Positions 48,272 to 57,349 of a stretch of 64,000 nt of DNA are shown one piece after another. Positions within the stretch are counted from its first letter, which is position 1. Each line of letters begins with the position of its first letter. Position numbers and translations under genes: made by a program. Source of the stretch: Bacteroidetes bacterium UBA2664. GTDB taxonomy: Bacteria; Bacteroidota; Rhodothermia; Balneolales; Balneolaceae. The stretch is taken from positions 62,001 to 126,000 of the forward strand of contig DEMS01000027.1 in NCBI GenBank assembly GCA_002359315.1. Direction: 5' to 3'. Under the pieces are notes generated by a model. It was not told where the DNA came from. It ran no database searches and worked only from the letters and a program-made list of their open reading frames with translations.

Positions 48272-51109
48272 TTAAAAGTTGTAAGTAATACTCATGATGA
48301 CACTTCGCGGCAAAATTCCCAGTCCGGTCGTTTGAAAACTTTCTGAAATTGTACCTGCTCGTGCGCCGGATGTGACCAAGACTTCTGCTGTACCGTCCTC
48401 ACGCACACTCAGTATGTCTTCACCGGTTCGGGAAGCCATAAGGGTGATCGCTTTTGTATTGAAAATGTTGGCTCCCTGCAGATCGACCCGGATTTGATTG
48501 AATGTGTAGCCTATACCGGCCATTACTTCATTAAATCCGGACAGTGAAACGGTATTCGGCCGATTCGCCAATCGTTCACCAGTGTACCTGTAGTTAACAA
48601 ACAGATCTATGGCTTCAATTCTGTATGAAGCTGTCAAATCAGCCAAAAAACGAACTGCTTCAGGCAGCAGATTCCCTGAATAGTCTCGTGATTGGGTTCC
48701 GCTGAATTCATTGTTTCCGGGTATAAAGAAATCATATTCAAACTTTGTGAAACGGGGATCTTGAATGGTTGCCGTAGCCCGCAGGTCGAGGTTTGGTAGT
48801 GGAGTGTATACTGTTTCAATTTCGGCTCCAATCGTACGTGTATTACCGATTACCGGAACAAAAATAAAACTACCGTCTGCCTGACCCCGATGGAAATTGG
48901 TAATCAGATTTGTACTGGAGCTGTAGAAACTGGTCAGAAGCAGTGACCATTGATTTGACTGAACTTTGATGCCGGCCTCAGCCTGAGTGATGGTTTCAAC
49001 TTTACCTTTTTGAGTGTCGCCTGTGATCTGGCTTCCATTAGTGGATTGGAATGTCCACTGTTGAATCGTAGGTGCACGACTTCCGGTACTTCCTCTTGTG
49101 TAAAGAGCAAAAGTGTCACTGACTTTATAGTTGAGCCCGATGGACCCTCCGACATTTGTGAAATTATAATCCCAGGTACGATAGCGGCCACTGCCGAATT
49201 GTCCTGCTCGGGATTCTGCCGGGGTAGGCGTAAATGCGGGATAACCAGGTGGTAATTCCTGTCCGACAACTTCGCCATTTTGTACCTGTCCGGGGTTTAC
49301 AGGCCGTTCTGCACTTCCTTTCTGAAGGTTGATATCCATTCGAAAACCTGCATCAATATTGAGTTTTTCGTTTACCTGCCAGTTATCACCCAGATAAAAT
49401 GCCATGACATTCGCATAACTTCTCAGGTTCCAGTAGCTGGTATTTAATCCGGCAAATCCATCCGGTGGTGTAAGTCCCATGGGTGCTCCGCCCTGACCGG
49501 GTATCATCACCTGAATCAATCTGGGTTGATCTGCAACTTCCATAAACACACCGGCCTGAACCAGATGCCATTGAATACGGTAGTTACTATAGTAAACACC
49601 TGCGTTAAGGCTGTGATTGCCGGCCTGTTTGGTTAGCTGGATGTTTGAAATAAAGTTATTGGTCCATTGATTTGAAAATCCGAGTCCGTGAACGGTCATA
49701 AGACCATTTCCATTTAGATTACTTACCTGATTTGGATCAGTAATTGTTTCCCCGGAGTTAACAAATCGGACAAATCGAGGAACCTGAGCCGGTAGAGCAG
49801 GTTGTGCAAATGCGGTGATCGGGAAAGGGTCGGCCACATCAACCATCAGATTCATCTCATTGGAAGAGTTGATGAATCGTGTTCTGGTTGTGAGATGCCA
49901 GCCATCTCCAAGTTCGTTCAGCAGTTCGGCTCCGATCATGCGATAGTCGACGTGAAAACCATTGTCCATATTGACCTGTCGCTGAGACCCACGATTATGT
50001 GCATCCGGGATAGTCAGTACACGTCGATTCGGAGAGTAGGTAGTTCCGGATGCTATGTCAGGTCCGCCGGGAATGGATTCCGGGTTTTTATAATTCTGGA
50101 TCGGGCTTCCCATAAACCAGACATTACGCTCATTCAGGTACTTGCCATAGATTCTGAAATACCCGTTATCTAATTGTCTGGTAAGGTTTACTTTAAGCTG
50201 CCCTCCACGATTTGCCGGGAATCCCGGATGTCTGACCCCTTCATCATATCGATAATAACCACCAACATTAAAACGCCATTGATCCATAAGTGGCCCACCC
50301 AGATTAATATCCTGCCGGGCCAATCCATGAAAACCGACACTGCTTTTGAGAGTGCCTTGGAGTTCAGATCCACCGGTTTTGCTGATGAAGTTAACAATCC
50401 CACCCGGTGTATTGGATGAGAACACGGATGCACTGCCGCCACGAACCATCTCGACCCGTGAGATGGTTTCATCCTGCCGGGCCATGGCATCCGGAAATGC
50501 GAATAATACGCCCGGTGGCTCAAAAACGGGTAAACCGTCTTCCTGCAGACTGACATAACGGAAAGAGCTGTTTGCAAGAAATGGCAAACCTCTCACGGTC
50601 ACATCGGCGCCGGACTCACCGTAGTTGCTTGAAACCTGAACTCCGGGAACTGTTCTTAAAAGATCTCCGGTTCCACGCGGTACTCTCTGCTTAATCTGTT
50701 CGGGTGAGATGATGGTGATTGCGGTACTGGATTCGAGTCGCGTTGCAGGATTAAATGTCCCGGAGACGATCACTTCATCCAGGCCCAGAGGGTCGTTTGC
50801 AAGCGATAGGTTGACGATCGTCTCTCTGCCGGATGTGACTGATACCTGTGTTCTTGCAGTTCTGTATCCGATAAACCGTACGATCAATATGTAATCACCG
50901 GCAGCGACTTCCTCAAGGAGGAAGTCGCCATCCTCATCTGTCACGGCACCAAGGGTTGAACCCTGAATCTGGATCGTAGCTCCGGGTAGTGGCTGTTGTT
51001 CTGAGTCGGTTATGGTTCCGGAAATGGAACCGGTTTGTGCTGATGCTATTCCTGTGATGCAAAGGGTTAGCAACAGAAAAGACAAGAAAAATTGTAAAGT
51101 TAATTTCAT
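48272..51109 (-). CDS. TonB-dependent outer-membrane receptor with carboxypeptidase-regulatory domain
   Basis: A 945-residue protein. A signal peptide (1-24, ending ASAQ) is followed by a carboxypeptidase regulatory-like beta domain (GSISGTITDSEQQPLPGATIQIQG to about 110), then a plug domain (about 120-235, LLRTVPGVQVSSNYGESGADVTVRG) and a beta barrel ending in the typical terminal Phe (VIMSITYNF). The lack of a SusD partner separates it from Sus-type systems. It imports large or scarce molecules using TonB energy. The MFS gene downstream suggests a small organic substrate; siderophore uptake is an alternative, as the plug region resembles FecA-like receptors, but no chelator gene is nearby. 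Confidence 0.93.
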   Translation of the reverse strand: MKLTLQFFLSFLLLTLCITGIASAQTGSISGTITDSEQQPLPGATIQIQGSTLGAVTDEDGDFLLEEVAAGDYILIVRFIGYRTARTQVSVTSGRETIVNLSLANDPLGLDEVIVSGTFNPATRLESSTAITIISPEQIKQRVPRGTGDLLRTVPGVQVSSNYGESGADVTVRGLPFLANSSFRYVSLQEDGLPVFEPPGVLFAFPDAMARQDETISRVEMVRGGSASVFSSNTPGGIVNFISKTGGSELQGTLKSSVGFHGLARQDINLGGPLMDQWRFNVGGYYRYDEGVRHPGFPANRGGQLKVNLTRQLDNGYFRIYGKYLNERNVWFMGSPIQNYKNPESIPGGPDIASGTTYSPNRRVLTIPDAHNRGSQRQVNMDNGFHVDYRMIGAELLNELGDGWHLTTRTRFINSSNEMNLMVDVADPFPITAFAQPALPAQVPRFVRFVNSGETITDPNQVSNLNGNGLMTVHGLGFSNQWTNNFISNIQLTKQAGNHSLNAGVYYSNYRIQWHLVQAGVFMEVADQPRLIQVMIPGQGGAPMGLTPPDGFAGLNTSYWNLRSYANVMAFYLGDNWQVNEKLNIDAGFRMDINLQKGSAERPVNPGQVQNGEVVGQELPPGYPAFTPTPAESRAGQFGSGRYRTWDYNFTNVGGSIGLNYKVSDTFALYTRGSTGSRAPTIQQWTFQSTNGSQITGDTQKGKVETITQAEAGIKVQSNQWSLLLTSFYSSSTNLITNFHRGQADGSFIFVPVIGNTRTIGAEIETVYTPLPNLDLRATATIQDPRFTKFEYDFFIPGNNEFSGTQSRDYSGNLLPEAVRFLADLTASYRIEAIDLFVNYRYTGERLANRPNTVSLSGFNEVMAGIGYTFNQIRVDLQGANIFNTKAITLMASRTGEDILSVREDGTAEVLVTSGARAGTISESFQTTGLGILPRSVIMSITYNF

Positions 51110-51263
51110 GTAGTCATTATTTGATTATCAATCATTCATAGTGCGATGGTTGACGAATATAGTTGAAGATAAGGTTCATAACAAGTGGGTGACGTCATAA
51201 AATTAAATAATATGAAGTGTATAAGGTGAGAAGTTGCGATTTGATGGGTATGAGTTTTTCAGG

Positions 51264-51713
51264 CTAAATTTTTAGCAGCACTTTCCAACGCCTTTGTCGA
51301 TGCCGATAAAAAAGCTGGGAAAACAGCCAGATACCAGGTGTAAGCAACCCGGCCCGGATTTCGATTTCATCTGAATAGCTCACAACTCCCGGTGTCTCCT
51401 CTTTAAATGAAATGATATGGTTCCAAACTTTTGCCAGATGGCCATTCTCCTGAGTAACTATCGTATTTGTCTCTCTGTCGATTTTCACAAATTTAATGGT
51501 ATGCAGCCCTAATGGTATAAACTTAAGAAAGTAAAGTTTGAGCGGATAGGGCGTATCTACTTGCCATTCACCTGTTAGTGTACCCTCCTTTATCGGAACA
51601 AAACTCAAGATCGGTGATGCGACAAACTGTAACGAAGCGGGCTCAATTATTTTTTTCCAAAGTTCATCTTCCGAACAATTCAGTCGTGTAGAAATGCGGG
51701 AAATCATTTTCAT
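51264..51713 (-). CDS. SRPBCC (START-like) family protein
   Basis: A 149-residue protein with the helix-grip fold expected of SRPBCC proteins: an N-terminal strand and helices (STRLNCSEDELWKKI), a central run of strands and a C-terminal helix (LFSQLFYRHRQRRWKVLL). It would hold a hydrophobic ligand or act as an accessory to a partner protein; the family is too broad for a function. It lies downstream of the alpha/beta hydrolase on the same strand (54-base gap), probably in one transcript that is controlled by the adjacent TetR protein. Confidence 0.8.
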   Translation of the reverse strand: MKMISRISTRLNCSEDELWKKIIEPASLQFVASPILSFVPIKEGTLTGEWQVDTPYPLKLYFLKFIPLGLHTIKFVKIDRETNTIVTQENGHLAKVWNHIISFKEETPGVVSYSDEIEIRAGLLTPGIWLFSQLFYRHRQRRWKVLLKI

Positions 51714-51767
51714 GGCATACCACTTATTCTTGGTTAAAGGTATTATCTGATCGACAAATTAAATGGA

Positions 51768-52634
51768 TTATTCTTCAATCCAGGATTTAATCTTTTGTTG
51801 AATTTCCGGGTATGTATCAAAACTTGGCATATGCTTGCTGTTTTTCAAAACATGAGTTCCCTGAATGTTTTGGAATAGTTTTTCCGCTCTTTTAATAGCC
51901 GCATCTCCTGGGAAAAAAACATCATCATCTGCTACGATCATATAAACCGGATTTGTAAAATTTTCTACATCTTTTTCCTTAAGTAAAACGGGTCTTCTGT
52001 AATCCATTTTAAATCCAGTCAGAAGAGCTTTTTGCATTCTAAACATAAATTCATCGCCATCCGGCACAAATGCTTTGATAAAGTCTTTAAGATGGGAGTC
52101 TTTTTTTGTGATCTGGTATTTAATGAGTGGCAAAGTTAACCTTCTCATTGATTCACCTAACGTACCGTTAACCAATCCACCCGGTACAACAAAGATACAT
52201 TTTGAGACCTTTGCCGGTCTGTGTGTGATTAATTTTTGAAGAATAAATGCACCATACGAAATGCCAATAAAGTGGGCATCAGTAATTTCAAGTTGATCTA
52301 ATACTTCATCAGCCCACACAGCATAAGAATCATCTTTAATATTTATGGGATTTTCTTCACTTTTTGTTGCCTGACCAATCGTATCTATGGCAATCAATAA
52401 GTAATCATCCCGAAGATCTTTCACTGCTTCAAGTGTAAGTGGGGAACCGGCGTTAAGTCCATGAAAAATAACAATCTTTTTTGCTTTTTCATTTCCAGCT
52501 TTAATAACTCTTGTTTTGCCAAATGTTGTGTTTACATCAATTTCTTTATAATCAATGTTTAAACTATTCAGTTTTTCATCGTAAAGCCTCATAAGTACGG
52601 ACTTTGCCTGAGGGGTTTTGTATATACTTTTCAT
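51768..52634 (-). CDS. Alpha/beta hydrolase
   Basis: A 288-residue protein with the alpha/beta-hydrolase fold. The nucleophile elbow is GISYGAF with Ser126, the oxyanion HGLNAG motif is at residues 58-63, the acidic residue is in VADDDVFFPGD near 233 and the His in NSKHMPSFD near 268. It probably cleaves an ester or lactone; the substrate is unknown. It is divergent from a TetR-family regulator only 51 bases away, across a palindrome that overlaps both promoters, so it is probably the main target of that regulator. Confidence 0.9.
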   Translation of the reverse strand: MKSIYKTPQAKSVLMRLYDEKLNSLNIDYKEIDVNTTFGKTRVIKAGNEKAKKIVIFHGLNAGSPLTLEAVKDLRDDYLLIAIDTIGQATKSEENPINIKDDSYAVWADEVLDQLEITDAHFIGISYGAFILQKLITHRPAKVSKCIFVVPGGLVNGTLGESMRRLTLPLIKYQITKKDSHLKDFIKAFVPDGDEFMFRMQKALLTGFKMDYRRPVLLKEKDVENFTNPVYMIVADDDVFFPGDAAIKRAEKLFQNIQGTHVLKNSKHMPSFDTYPEIQQKIKSWIEE

Positions 52635-52659
52635 TAGATAGATTTAAATGATTTGCAAT

Positions 52660-52679
52660 ATTAGGTCAATTGGACTAAT
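52660..52679. promoter_or_regulatory. Palindromic operator between hydrolase and TetR genes
   Basis: A 20-bp sequence with ATTAG/CTAAT outer arms and a CAATTG centre (two mismatched pairs in between), ending seven bases before the TetR start codon. Its position in the 51-base divergent gap fits a TetR-type autorepressor operator. Confidence 0.65.
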
Positions 52680-52685
52680 TTTACG

Positions 52686-53291
52686 ATGATGAAAACTAAA
52701 AAGCAAATATTAGAAGTTAGCAGGGTGCTCTTTAATGAGAAGGGTGTGATGAATGTCACATTGCGTGATGTAGCAAAATCAATGAAAAGGAGCTACGGTA
52801 ACATCACCTATCACTATCCGACAAAGGAAGATGTTATTACCAGATTGTTTGAAGAAATGAACAATGAACTAAAATCTCTGCAATCTCCGAACGATTCATC
52901 TAATTTGATGTACTACCTGTTAGAGCTTCCGAAATCCAGTTTTGACATAACTGTGAAGTATCTCTTTTTTACCCTCGATTATAACGAGCTAAAGCGCAAT
53001 TATTCTAAATTTTTTTCCAGGGTTGATACCTTAAATGAAGAGAGAGGAAAAAAGTGGAAGTTGTTACTCATTCATTTGAGAGATGAGGGATTTTTAAAAG
53101 AGGAATTAAGTAATAATGATCTGGATTTCATTATGTTTTTGAGTGTGAGCGTGAGGGGGACCTATTTTCAATTAAAAGAAAATGGTTTTTATAATAAAAC
53201 TGATTATGCTTCTATTCTTAATCAAATGTTAAAGCCCTACTTATGCAATAGGGGCTTAACAGTTTTAAACCGGTGGCTTAAATCTCAATAA
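52686..53291 (+). CDS. TetR/AcrR-family transcriptional regulator (hydrolase-linked)
   Basis: A 201-residue protein. The N-terminal HTH is ILEVSRVLFNEKGVMNVTLRDVAKSMKRSYGNITYHYPTKEDVI, typical of TetR proteins. The C-terminal ligand domain (about 60-200) has no family-specific marker. It probably represses itself and the divergent hydrolase-SRPBCC pair through the palindrome at 52660-52679 until an inducer binds. The start is the first ATG of MMKTKKQ; the second ATG may also be used. Confidence 0.9.
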   Translation: MMKTKKQILEVSRVLFNEKGVMNVTLRDVAKSMKRSYGNITYHYPTKEDVITRLFEEMNNELKSLQSPNDSSNLMYYLLELPKSSFDITVKYLFFTLDYNELKRNYSKFFSRVDTLNEERGKKWKLLLIHLRDEGFLKEELSNNDLDFIMFLSVSVRGTYFQLKENGFYNKTDYASILNQMLKPYLCNRGLTVLNRWLKSQ

Positions 53292-53345
53292 TTATTATTG
53301 GTCGTGCTCTTAACAATGTGAAATTTCAGGAATTTGTTTTTCGGT

Positions 53346-53840
53346 TTACAGGTCCATTTTTAAGACCAATAGATGCTTCGCTTGAATTCCATATTCGTAA
53401 ATTGCGTCAGTATAATTTTCAATGAAATAGTCTTTTTTGATTTCAACAATTTCAAAACCAAATTTTTGATATAAAGATAGTTGTCCGACACTAGAGTTTG
53501 ATGTTCCTATAAAGATATTTTTTTTCATTTTGTGTTTTGCAATATTGATCACATTTTCAATTAAATAACTTCCAATACCCTCTCCTTGAAAATCAGGTTT
53601 TACAGCAATGTTTTTAATTTCAACCTCATCAGTTGTCAAAGAAAGCAGAACTACAACTCCTACAATATCTTCATTATGTAAGGTGACAAATACGTCTGAA
53701 TCTTTTACATAAGAATCTATCATCTCTTTTGAGGGATCTGCAAGTAATAAAAGACCATAAGGCAAGGGTTCGTTTTTGCCTAATCTTTTGAATCTTATGT
53801 AGTGATGGTTTTTTGTCATTATTTTACTAGAAGTATTCAA
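53346..53840 (-). CDS. GNAT family N-acetyltransferase
   Basis: A 164-residue protein with the GNAT fold: VEIKNIAVKPDFQGEGIGSYLI (acetyl-CoA loop QGEGIG near residue 102) and the C-terminal SVGQLSLYQKFGFEI motif. Substrate is unknown. It lies tail-to-tail with the TetR gene and head-to-head with the VOC gene. The base composition is more AT-rich than neighbours, which may indicate recent gain but I cannot test this. Confidence 0.85.
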   Translation of the reverse strand: MNTSSKIMTKNHHYIRFKRLGKNEPLPYGLLLLADPSKEMIDSYVKDSDVFVTLHNEDIVGVVVLLSLTTDEVEIKNIAVKPDFQGEGIGSYLIENVINIAKHKMKKNIFIGTSNSSVGQLSLYQKFGFEIVEIKKDYFIENYTDAIYEYGIQAKHLLVLKMDL

Positions 53841-53918
53841 TTATAAACCTGTTCAATCAGTCATCGAAAATATTGATTAATTTAAAATGCAATTCAACAA
53901 CCGGAGAATAATATTTTT

Positions 53919-54410
53919 ATGAAATCAAATTACAAAGTTCCGAACGATACCGTAGTGGGACATATTCACCTTAAAGTTACTGATCTTGAACGTGCACTGA
54001 AATTTTATCGTGATCTGCTCGGTTTTAAAGTAACTACAATGTATGGAGATCAAGCGGCATTTTTGTCGGCCGGCGGATACCACCACCAGATAGGTTTGAA
54101 TACCTGGCACAGCAAGAATGGATCACCGGCTCCCCAGCGAGCCGCCGGGCTTTACCATACCGCTTTTCTCTACCCGACCCGTAAAGATTTGGCCGAAATA
54201 GTCAAACGTCTGATCGACAACGAATATCCGATTACCGGGGCGAGTGATCACGGCGTTTCTGAGGCGATCTACCTGAATGATCCGGACGGAAACGGCGTTG
54301 AGCTGTATCGGGACAGACCTAAAGAAGAATGGTCATACAAGGAGGATGGATCCATTGTGATGGTGACGGATCCACTTGATCTCTCCGACCTGCTGAATGA
54401 ATTAAACTAA
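53919..54410 (+). CDS. VOC-family (glyoxalase/extradiol dioxygenase fold) protein
   Basis: A 163-residue protein with one VOC module pair: HIHLKVTDLERALKFYRDLLGF in the first beta-alpha-beta unit and HTAFLYPTRKDLAEIVKRL in the second. Candidate metal ligands are His17 (HIHLKV), His in LYHTAF (near 81) and the Glu in NGVELYRDRP (near 129), as in catechol-2,3-dioxygenase-like proteins. Function cannot be fixed; ring cleavage, isomerisation and resistance proteins all share the fold. Upstream of the flavin-dependent monooxygenase gene by about 100 bases. Confidence 0.86.
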   Translation: MKSNYKVPNDTVVGHIHLKVTDLERALKFYRDLLGFKVTTMYGDQAAFLSAGGYHHQIGLNTWHSKNGSPAPQRAAGLYHTAFLYPTRKDLAEIVKRLIDNEYPITGASDHGVSEAIYLNDPDGNGVELYRDRPKEEWSYKEDGSIVMVTDPLDLSDLLNELN

Positions 54411-54516
54411 TTGTCTCGGTTGAGGCTAATTACCGCCACGAAATTCTCAAGTACTTTATAGCCGAAAATGGTTACTAACGTAGTAAACACCAAAAAAATT
54501 TATCAAGAGCACATTT

Positions 54517-55506
54517 ATGATCCCACTTTCTATTTTAGACCTCGCAATTGTAACTGAAGGCAGTTCTGCCCGGATAGCGATTCAAAACAGCAGAGATTTG
54601 GCCCGAAAAGCAGAAAACATGGGATATCACCGCTTTTGGATGGCGGAGCATCACAACATGGAAAATATCGCGAGCTCGGCTACTTCTGTACTGCTTGGAC
54701 ATATAGCCGATGCAACCGAAAAAATTCGTGTTGGGTCGGGTGGAATTATGTTGCCAAATCACTCCCCGCTTATCATTGCCGAACAGTTTGGTACTCTGGC
54801 AACCATTTATCCCGGCAGAGTGGATTTGGGACTGGGTCGGGCTCCGGGAACCGATCAGCTAACAGCAAGTGCCATTCGCCCCGACCGTATGCAGCAGGTT
54901 CAGAATTTCCCACAGATTGTTCAGCAGTTGCAAAAATATTTATCAAAAGATAACAGCCAAAGTAAAGTTCGGGCTTTTCCGGGAGAAGGAACTGAAGTGC
55001 CAATCTGGATATTAGGTTCCAGTACAGACAGTGCCTATTTGGCTGCAGAATTGGGGCTGCCTTATGCTTTTGCCAGTCACTTTGCTCCGCAGCATCTGTC
55101 TCAGGCAGTGCGAATCTATCGTGAGAGATTCAAATCATCAGATCAGCTGGACCAACCAACCTTTATGCCGTGCGTGAATGTAATCATGGCTGATACGGAC
55201 GAGGAAGCGGAATATCTATCCACTTCGATGCTACAAATGTTTATGGGCGTGGTGACCGGTGATCGTTCACCCATGAAACCACCTATAGACAGTATGGAAG
55301 GGATCTGGAATGAACATACCAAATATGCTGTACAACAGATGCTTGCCTGCTCATTTATTGGAAGTGTAGAAAATGTAAAAAATCAGATCAAACATTTCCT
55401 GGATCAGACCAAAGCTGATGAGTTGATGGTTTCGACCTATATCTTTGAACATAATCAAAGAATAAAATCATATCAACTTCTTTCCGAAGTTATGGATGCC
55501 TTGTAG
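54517..55506 (+). CDS. LLM-class flavin-dependent monooxygenase (MsnO8-type)
   Basis: A 329-residue bacterial-luciferase-like TIM barrel. Strings typical of the MsnO8 group are ILDLAIVTEGSSARIAI, HRFWMAEHHNMENIASSAT, GGIMLPNHSPLIIAEQFGTLA and YPGRVDLGLGRAPGTD. Such enzymes use reduced FMN or F420 to oxidise unknown aldehydes, ketones or organosulfur compounds. The protein is complete. It is followed by two small conserved genes, the first starting 23 bases after its stop. Confidence 0.92.
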   Translation: MIPLSILDLAIVTEGSSARIAIQNSRDLARKAENMGYHRFWMAEHHNMENIASSATSVLLGHIADATEKIRVGSGGIMLPNHSPLIIAEQFGTLATIYPGRVDLGLGRAPGTDQLTASAIRPDRMQQVQNFPQIVQQLQKYLSKDNSQSKVRAFPGEGTEVPIWILGSSTDSAYLAAELGLPYAFASHFAPQHLSQAVRIYRERFKSSDQLDQPTFMPCVNVIMADTDEEAEYLSTSMLQMFMGVVTGDRSPMKPPIDSMEGIWNEHTKYAVQQMLACSFIGSVENVKNQIKHFLDQTKADELMVSTYIFEHNQRIKSYQLLSEVMDAL

Positions 55507-55528
55507 TCATTACTTTAATCAAAAAAAT

Positions 55529-55717
55529 ATGGATAACAGAGAACTTAAATTAGCCGAAGATATCAGAATAAGTTGTATTGAAGCCGTAAAAGATGGATTC
55601 AATGATGCTTCGATGAGTGGATTGTGTATGGATGGAGCGATGGAAGCGGCGATCAGCGCTGTTCAAAAACTGGATCTTACTAAATTGATTGAAAAACATC
55701 AGAAAAATGAACTATGA
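55529..55717 (+). CDS. Small conserved protein with AxMSGLCxxGAMEAAI motif
   Basis: A 62-residue acidic helical protein containing DASMSGLCMDGAMEAAISAVQKLDL. Similar small proteins are found next to diverse enzymes in many phyla and are sometimes listed as acetyltransferases without evidence; I treat it as uncharacterised. I chose the ATG at 55529 because the sequence before it (from 55496) does not look conserved. The stop overlaps the start of the next gene (ATGA). Confidence 0.75.
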   Translation: MDNRELKLAEDIRISCIEAVKDGFNDASMSGLCMDGAMEAAISAVQKLDLTKLIEKHQKNEL

Positions 55718-55908
55718 AACAACCTATTACCGGATTTCATCAAGATGAGAAAGGGGATTGGGTGGCTGAACTGAAGTGCGGCCATACGCAGCATGTGAGG
55801 CATAATCCGCCTTGGCAGCTTCGTCCATGGGTTATAACGGAAGAAGGAAAGCAATCTAAATTGGGTGAAAAATTGGAGTGTAAAAAATGTAATTTTTTAA
55901 ATCAGTAA
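55714..55908 (+). CDS. DUF3565 domain protein
   Basis: A 64-residue protein with the DUF3565 signature: ITGFHQDEKGDWVAELKCGH, then QHVRHNPPWQLRPWV and the final CKKC pair. Cys and His residues suggest a zinc site. Function is unknown; it occurs beside redox enzymes in many bacteria. It is coupled to the 62-residue gene by a four-base overlap, so the two are likely to act together. Confidence 0.88.
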   Translation: MKQPITGFHQDEKGDWVAELKCGHTQHVRHNPPWQLRPWVITEEGKQSKLGEKLECKKCNFLNQ

Positions 55909-55966
55909 TTTAAAATACGGCTGCTTTAGCGGGGATGAATTAGAGTCTCAAATAGTTATGAAGCGA

Positions 55967-56128
55967 TTATTTTTCCGATTCATTGTTACTGATTGCTTCA
56001 TCCATATGATCGACAAACTGCTGAACATACTGTTCTATGGATCGGTCCGCTTCTCTTGCCAACATTCTCATTTTTTGAATGAATGGTAAATGCCCCTTCT
56101 TATCGGCTATTTGTTTGTCTTCTTTCAT
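55967..56128 (-). CDS. Small hypothetical protein at the end of the efflux operon
   Basis: A 53-residue charged protein starting MKEDKQIADKKGH and containing RMLAREADRSIEQYVQQFVDHMDEAI, which predicts one or two amphipathic helices. The ATG at 56128 lies 33 bases after the stop of the second ABC permease, on the same strand, so it may be the last gene of that operon. No family is recognised and there is no membrane segment. It could be unexpressed; the evidence is frame position and helical composition. Confidence 0.5.
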   Translation of the reverse strand: MKEDKQIADKKGHLPFIQKMRMLAREADRSIEQYVQQFVDHMDEAISNNESEK

Positions 56129-56161
56129 CTTTCAAAAATTTAGTAATTGGAAAAGGTTACA

Positions 56162-57292
56162 TCATCCCGCAACTTTTCGATACCGGTTGATAGCTACCAT
56201 CAAAAAGAGAATACTCATCCCAAACAGGAGTAGTACCATCCATTGGATTTCGGCCCACCCGGCCCCTTTTAAGAGCACCATCCGCATGATTTTGATGAAC
56301 CACGCTACGGGATTGATTAGATTGAGATCTTGAGCCCAGACGGGCATACTTTCAATCGGGGTAAACAGTCCGCCCATCAGAATAAAAACCACCATGATGA
56401 ACCAGGCAATAAACATGGCTTGTTGTTGTGTGTTTGTAACAGTAGAAATCAGAAGTCCGATAGCTTGAACCACAACCAGATAGAGTCCGGCTACAGCCAT
56501 AATCAGAAATAAATTGCCTAAAAATGGGATCTGAAATCCATACCGGGCAAGGGCCAGGCCTATCAGAAGATCAACCATTCCGATGATCCAGAATGGTACA
56601 AGTTTTCCGATCATAAACTGATATTTACGTATGGGAGTCACATTGAGCTGTTCAATGGTTCCGATCTCTTTTTCTCTGACAATATTCATCCCCGATAGGA
56701 AAAGGCCGATCATCGATACAAGAACAACTAAAATTCCCGGAACCATAAACGTGATGTAGTCCAGATCCGGATTGTACCAATTCAACGGTATCAGGTTTAT
56801 CATTTTAGCCTTCGTAAAGCTACCCTGATCTGATACAAACTGAATTTCAACAGCACGGGACTGATTGAAATCCTGAATGATGGAGCTACTGTACGATTGA
56901 ATCAGTCCTGCCGTACTGCCATCCACAGCATCTATGATGAGCTGGACAGGAACAAGATTTCCTGCTTCCAGATCTCGCTTAAAATGAACAGGGATTTGCA
57001 GAATCATTCCAATTTCACCACTGTCCATTTTCTGCATGGCCTGATCTGCATTGAATGTGTTGAATTCCTGAACAAAGTAGCCTGTTGCACTGAATTGCGA
57101 AACCAATTCGCGAGAATAAGCTGACCTGTCCATATCCACCACTGCAAACGGTACTTCTTTCAACTCATAGGTTGCCGCAAAAGAGAGAATCAGTAGCTGT
57201 ATTACCGGCATGACAAAGAGAATGGGAAGCATCGCTTTGTTGCGAAATATCTGAATGAACTCTTTTTGCAGTAGATACTGAACGGTTTGCAT
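56162..57292 (-). CDS. ABC-2 type permease, second of two
   Basis: A 376-residue protein with an N-terminal helix (about 20-42), a large external loop (about 45-170), and five to six C-terminal helices, the typical layout of YbhR/YbhS-type permeases. Family strings include YSRELVSQF, the TFMVPGILVVLVSMIGLFLSGMNIVREKEIGTIEQLNVTPI loop and GLLISTVTNTQQQAMF. It works with the permease encoded just upstream and one or both ATPases to pump a drug-like or lipophilic substance. It is the penultimate gene of the TolC-HlyD-ABC operon. Confidence 0.9.
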   Translation of the reverse strand: MQTVQYLLQKEFIQIFRNKAMLPILFVMPVIQLLILSFAATYELKEVPFAVVDMDRSAYSRELVSQFSATGYFVQEFNTFNADQAMQKMDSGEIGMILQIPVHFKRDLEAGNLVPVQLIIDAVDGSTAGLIQSYSSSIIQDFNQSRAVEIQFVSDQGSFTKAKMINLIPLNWYNPDLDYITFMVPGILVVLVSMIGLFLSGMNIVREKEIGTIEQLNVTPIRKYQFMIGKLVPFWIIGMVDLLIGLALARYGFQIPFLGNLFLIMAVAGLYLVVVQAIGLLISTVTNTQQQAMFIAWFIMVVFILMGGLFTPIESMPVWAQDLNLINPVAWFIKIMRMVLLKGAGWAEIQWMVLLLFGMSILFLMVAINRYRKVAG

Positions 57293-57349
57293 GGAATGGA
57301 TCTGTCTACGTGTTTTAATTATTTGAGTGTAGTGGGTTTTGATTCAACA

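Noticed and set aside
46890..51109. SusC/SusD-type polysaccharide locus
   Set aside because: The TonB receptor has a carboxypeptidase-regulatory domain, but there is no SusD or glycoside hydrolase gene next to it.
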